Source: Acidobacteriota bacterium
GTDB taxonomy: Bacteria > Acidobacteriota > Vicinamibacteria > Vicinamibacterales > UBA8438
Reading direction: 5' to 3'
Assembly (NCBI GenBank): GCA_011523485.1
Contig: WTGR01000237.1
Location: forward strand, 1 to 6,344
DNA length: 6,344 nt
Below the pieces are notes generated by a model. It was not told where the DNA came from, searched no databases, and saw only the letters and a list, made by a program, of their open reading frames with translations. A program made the translations under genes and the position numbers. Below, piece by piece: positions 4,536-6,344 of this stretch. Position 1 is the first letter of the stretch; each line of letters starts with the position of its first letter.

Positions 4536-6041
4536 ATGCAGGTCAAGCAAGGGCGGCGGCCATGGTTCAAGGCGTCGGCGGCGGTCGCGCTGGCCGCCTG
4601 CGCGGCGGCTATCGGATTGGCATCCGGGAGCGGTGCGCCCGGACGCCGAGAAGCGGTCGGCCAGGCGGTGTCCGGCGCCGCAGGCTTCGACACGCACTTC
4701 ATCGACAGGACGATGCGCGTGGACTACTTCCACTCGGGCGGGCGAGGCACGGAGATCTTCGCGCTCGACCGGGTGGTTTCGGACGGGCCGTGGGCGGGCA
4801 GCCGCACCCGGCTGGTCGACGATCTCAATCTCGGCAAGTACCTGTTCGAGGTGATCGACCGCCGGACGAACCGGGTGATCTACTCGCGCGGCTTCGCCTC
4901 GATCTACGGCGAGTGGGAAACGACGCCGGAATCGCGGGAGGTCCATCGCACGTTCCACGAGTCGCTGCGGTTCCCCTGGCCGCGGCGGCCGGTGCAGGTG
5001 GTGCTGAAGGTGCGCGACGCCGAGAAAAGCTTTCACGAGGTCTGGTCGACCGTCGTGGATCCGGGCTCGCGTTTCGTCAATCCGACCGACCGTGCGCCGG
5101 CCGGCGAAGTCTGGCCGCTGTTCACGAGCGGACCGCCGCAGGAGAAGGTCGATCTGCTGATCCTGGGTGACGGATACACGGAGGACGAGCTCGACAAGTT
5201 CCGCGCGGACGCGACCCGGCTGACCGACGCGCTCTTCGAGGAGGAGCCGTTCCTGAGCCGGAAGAACGACTTCAACGTGTGGGGGATCGATCTTCCGTCG
5301 GCGGAGTCGGGGGTCAGCCGCCCGCGCGCCGGCCAATTCCGGCGCACACCGCTCTCGGTCGAGTACAACATCTTCGACTCGGAACGCTATCTGCTGACTT
5401 ACGACAATCGGGCGCTGCGGGACGCCGCGTCCGCCGCGCCGTACGAGTTCATCGAGATCCTCGTGAACGAGGAGCAGTACGGCGGCGGCGGGATATTCAA
5501 CTTCCAGGCCACTGTGGCGGCCGACACCGGTTTCGCGGAGTACGTCTTCATCCACGAGTTCGGCCATCACTTCGCCGGGCTGGCGGACGAGTACTACACG
5601 TCGGACGTGGCCTACGAGACCGGCGCCGCCTATCACCCGGAGCCGTGGGAGCCGAACGTCACCGCGTTGCACGACCCCGACAATCTCAAGTGGGGCGACC
5701 TCGTCGACGCGGACACGCCGTTGCCGACGCCGTGGGACAAGGAGGCCTTCGAGGCGGGGAGCACGGCGGCCCAGCGCGTGCGCCGCGACCTGCGCGAAGC
5801 CGGCGCCCCCGAGAGCGAGATGGACCGTCTCTTCACCGAGCAGATGGAGCGGGAGACGGCCGCGCTGGCCGCGATGCCGCACGCCGGGAGGGTCGGCGCG
5901 TTCGAAGGCGCCTCGTACGAACCGACGGGGCTCTACCGGTCCGAGATCGACTGCATCATGTTCACGCGCAACCCGGTCGGTTTCTGCCGGGTCTGCCAGC
6001 GCGCGATCTCGCGCGTGATCGACCAGTACTCGCGGCCGTAA
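4536..6041 (+). CDS. Secreted M64-family (IgA peptidase family) zinc metallopeptidase
   Basis: The 501-residue product belongs to peptidase family M64, named for a Clostridium IgA protease; its substrate here is unknown. Residues 1-29 form an export signal with a basic n-region (KQGRRPWFK), a short Ala-rich core and a possible lipobox LAAC (19-22). Residues about 51-185 fit the M64 N-terminal domain. The catalytic domain begins near residue 204 (KVDLLILGDGYTEDE). It holds HEFGH (340-344: zinc ligands H340 and H344, catalytic E341) followed by AGLADEYY, with D351 the likely third ligand. PNVT (373-376), KW (385-386) and PTPW (397-400) follow. Near the C-terminus C473-I-M475 resembles the family's Met-containing turn and precedes FC484RVC487. 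Length and motif order look complete, with every expected catalytic residue present. The frame is open upstream to 4434; ATG 4536 gives the best signal peptide. ATG 4527 (three residues longer) is possible but lies within the candidate -10 hexamer. Divergent from the synthase-like gene. Confidence 0.93.
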   Translation: MQVKQGRRPWFKASAAVALAACAAAIGLASGSGAPGRREAVGQAVSGAAGFDTHFIDRTMRVDYFHSGGRGTEIFALDRVVSDGPWAGSRTRLVDDLNLGKYLFEVIDRRTNRVIYSRGFASIYGEWETTPESREVHRTFHESLRFPWPRRPVQVVLKVRDAEKSFHEVWSTVVDPGSRFVNPTDRAPAGEVWPLFTSGPPQEKVDLLILGDGYTEDELDKFRADATRLTDALFEEEPFLSRKNDFNVWGIDLPSAESGVSRPRAGQFRRTPLSVEYNIFDSERYLLTYDNRALRDAASAAPYEFIEILVNEEQYGGGGIFNFQATVAADTGFAEYVFIHEFGHHFAGLADEYYTSDVAYETGAAYHPEPWEPNVTALHDPDNLKWGDLVDADTPLPTPWDKEAFEAGSTAAQRVRRDLREAGAPESEMDRLFTEQMERETAALAAMPHAGRVGAFEGASYEPTGLYRSEIDCIMFTRNPVGFCRVCQRAISRVIDQYSRP

Positions 6042-6132
6042 CGGGAGTTGCGCCGAACGGACGGCAGGCGCCGCTCCCACCGGCCGGCGCCGGCGGACCC
6101 GAGGAGCTGCAGCGGGCCGGAACCCGGCGCGC

Positions 6133-6140
6133 GGAAGGGA
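6133..6140 (+). promoter_or_regulatory. Ribosome binding site of the GlcD-like gene
   Basis: GGAAGGGA ends 9 nt before ATG 6150, a strong Shine-Dalgarno match at a normal distance, which fixes this start. The rest of the 108-bp gap (6042-6132) shows a 12-bp GC palindrome (GCCGGCGCCGGC, 6083-6094) but no T-tract and no clear promoter. Confidence 0.6.
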
Positions 6141-6149
6141 TCGAACGAC

Positions 6150-6344
6150 ATGGAAAGCCACGTCATCACGGGGCTCGAGCGCATCGTCGGGCCGGACGGC
6201 ATCGTGCGCGACGACGGCGAGCTGCTCACCTACGAGACCGACGGCCTCGTCAAGCTGCGCTCCAAGCCGGGCGTAGCCGTGCTGCCCACCTCGGCCGAGC
6301 AGGTGCAGCGCGTCGTACGGCTCTGCCACGAGCACAAGGTCCCG
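6150..6344 (+). CDS. glcD: Glycolate oxidase FAD-linked subunit GlcD-like protein, N-terminal 65 residues
   Basis: The frame opens at ATG 6150 and runs off the window after 65 codons. Residues 29-33 (YETDG) and the following ...VAVLPTSAEQVQRVVRLCHEHKVP pattern align without gaps to the region just before the FAD-binding PCMH domain of E. coli GlcD (YECDG ... VVLPKQMEQV ... CHRLRVP). By analogy the next residues, outside the window, should be the FAD-contacting RGAGTGLSGG motif. GlcD uses FAD to oxidise glycolate (some relatives D-lactate or other 2-hydroxy acids), usually with GlcE and the iron-sulfur GlcF; whether those follow cannot be seen. The subfamily is uncertain because only the first ~13% of a ~490-residue protein is present. 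Confidence 0.87.
   Translation, partial: MESHVITGLERIVGPDGIVRDDGELLTYETDGLVKLRSKPGVAVLPTSAEQVQRVVRLCHEHKVP

Noticed and set aside
4436..4702. An N-terminal extension of the synthase-like protein up to 4702.
   Set aside because: It would overlap the start of the peptidase gene on the other strand, lies upstream of the best promoter, and has no membrane-like or domain-like sequence.
6083..6094. Palindrome GCCGGCGCCGGC between the peptidase and GlcD genes, as a possible terminator or operator.
   Set aside because: It is a short, purely GC dyad without a T-tract or loop, and is easily expected by chance in DNA of this composition.
4491..6335. A 614-codon minus-strand frame opposite the M64 peptidase and GlcD genes.
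   Set aside because: It spans two well-supported plus-strand genes and their spacer, and its translation is Arg/Val/Leu-rich and low in complexity. It is an antisense shadow.

Overview
The window is GC-rich, densely coding bacterial chromosome. It opens inside a 5S rRNA gene, which is the tail of a plus-strand rRNA operon, and closes inside a glycolate-oxidase-type FAD subunit gene. A large membrane-anchored spermidine-synthase-like/TPR fusion, a secreted M64-family metallopeptidase and strongly GC-biased third codon positions suggest Acidobacteriota, possibly the Vicinamibacteria side. That placement is inference from gene content; no taxonomic marker was compared.

Layout: the 3' part of 5S rRNA (about 1-93, plus) is followed by a strong intrinsic terminator (100-140). 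A 245-residue six-helix membrane protein of unknown function (169-906, plus) starts only 28 nt after the terminator T-tract. A 247-bp convergent intergenic segment (907-1153) has no credible gene but several inverted repeats. A 1093-residue minus-strand protein (1154-4435) then carries two tandem six-helix membrane modules, a spermidine-synthase-like Rossmann domain lacking the usual aminopropyltransferase residues, and eight C-terminal TPR units. The 100-bp divergent region (4436-4535) contains a near-consensus promoter for the minus-strand gene, two abutting dyads, a spaced direct repeat and a -10-like hexamer that fits a leaderless start. An M64 (IgA-peptidase family) zinc peptidase follows (4536-6041, plus), then the first 65 codons of a GlcD-like oxidase (6150 to the window end, plus).

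The genes do not form an obvious single pathway. The clearest regulatory link is the shared divergent region between the synthase-like fusion and the peptidase, whose putative promoter elements interleave. GlcD has its own good ribosome binding site 108 bp downstream of the peptidase and probably starts a separate function. I found no mobile element, CRISPR array, tRNA or phage signature. The most unusual object is the minus-strand fusion: its family is known from environmental genomes, but its biochemical role is, to my knowledge, not established.
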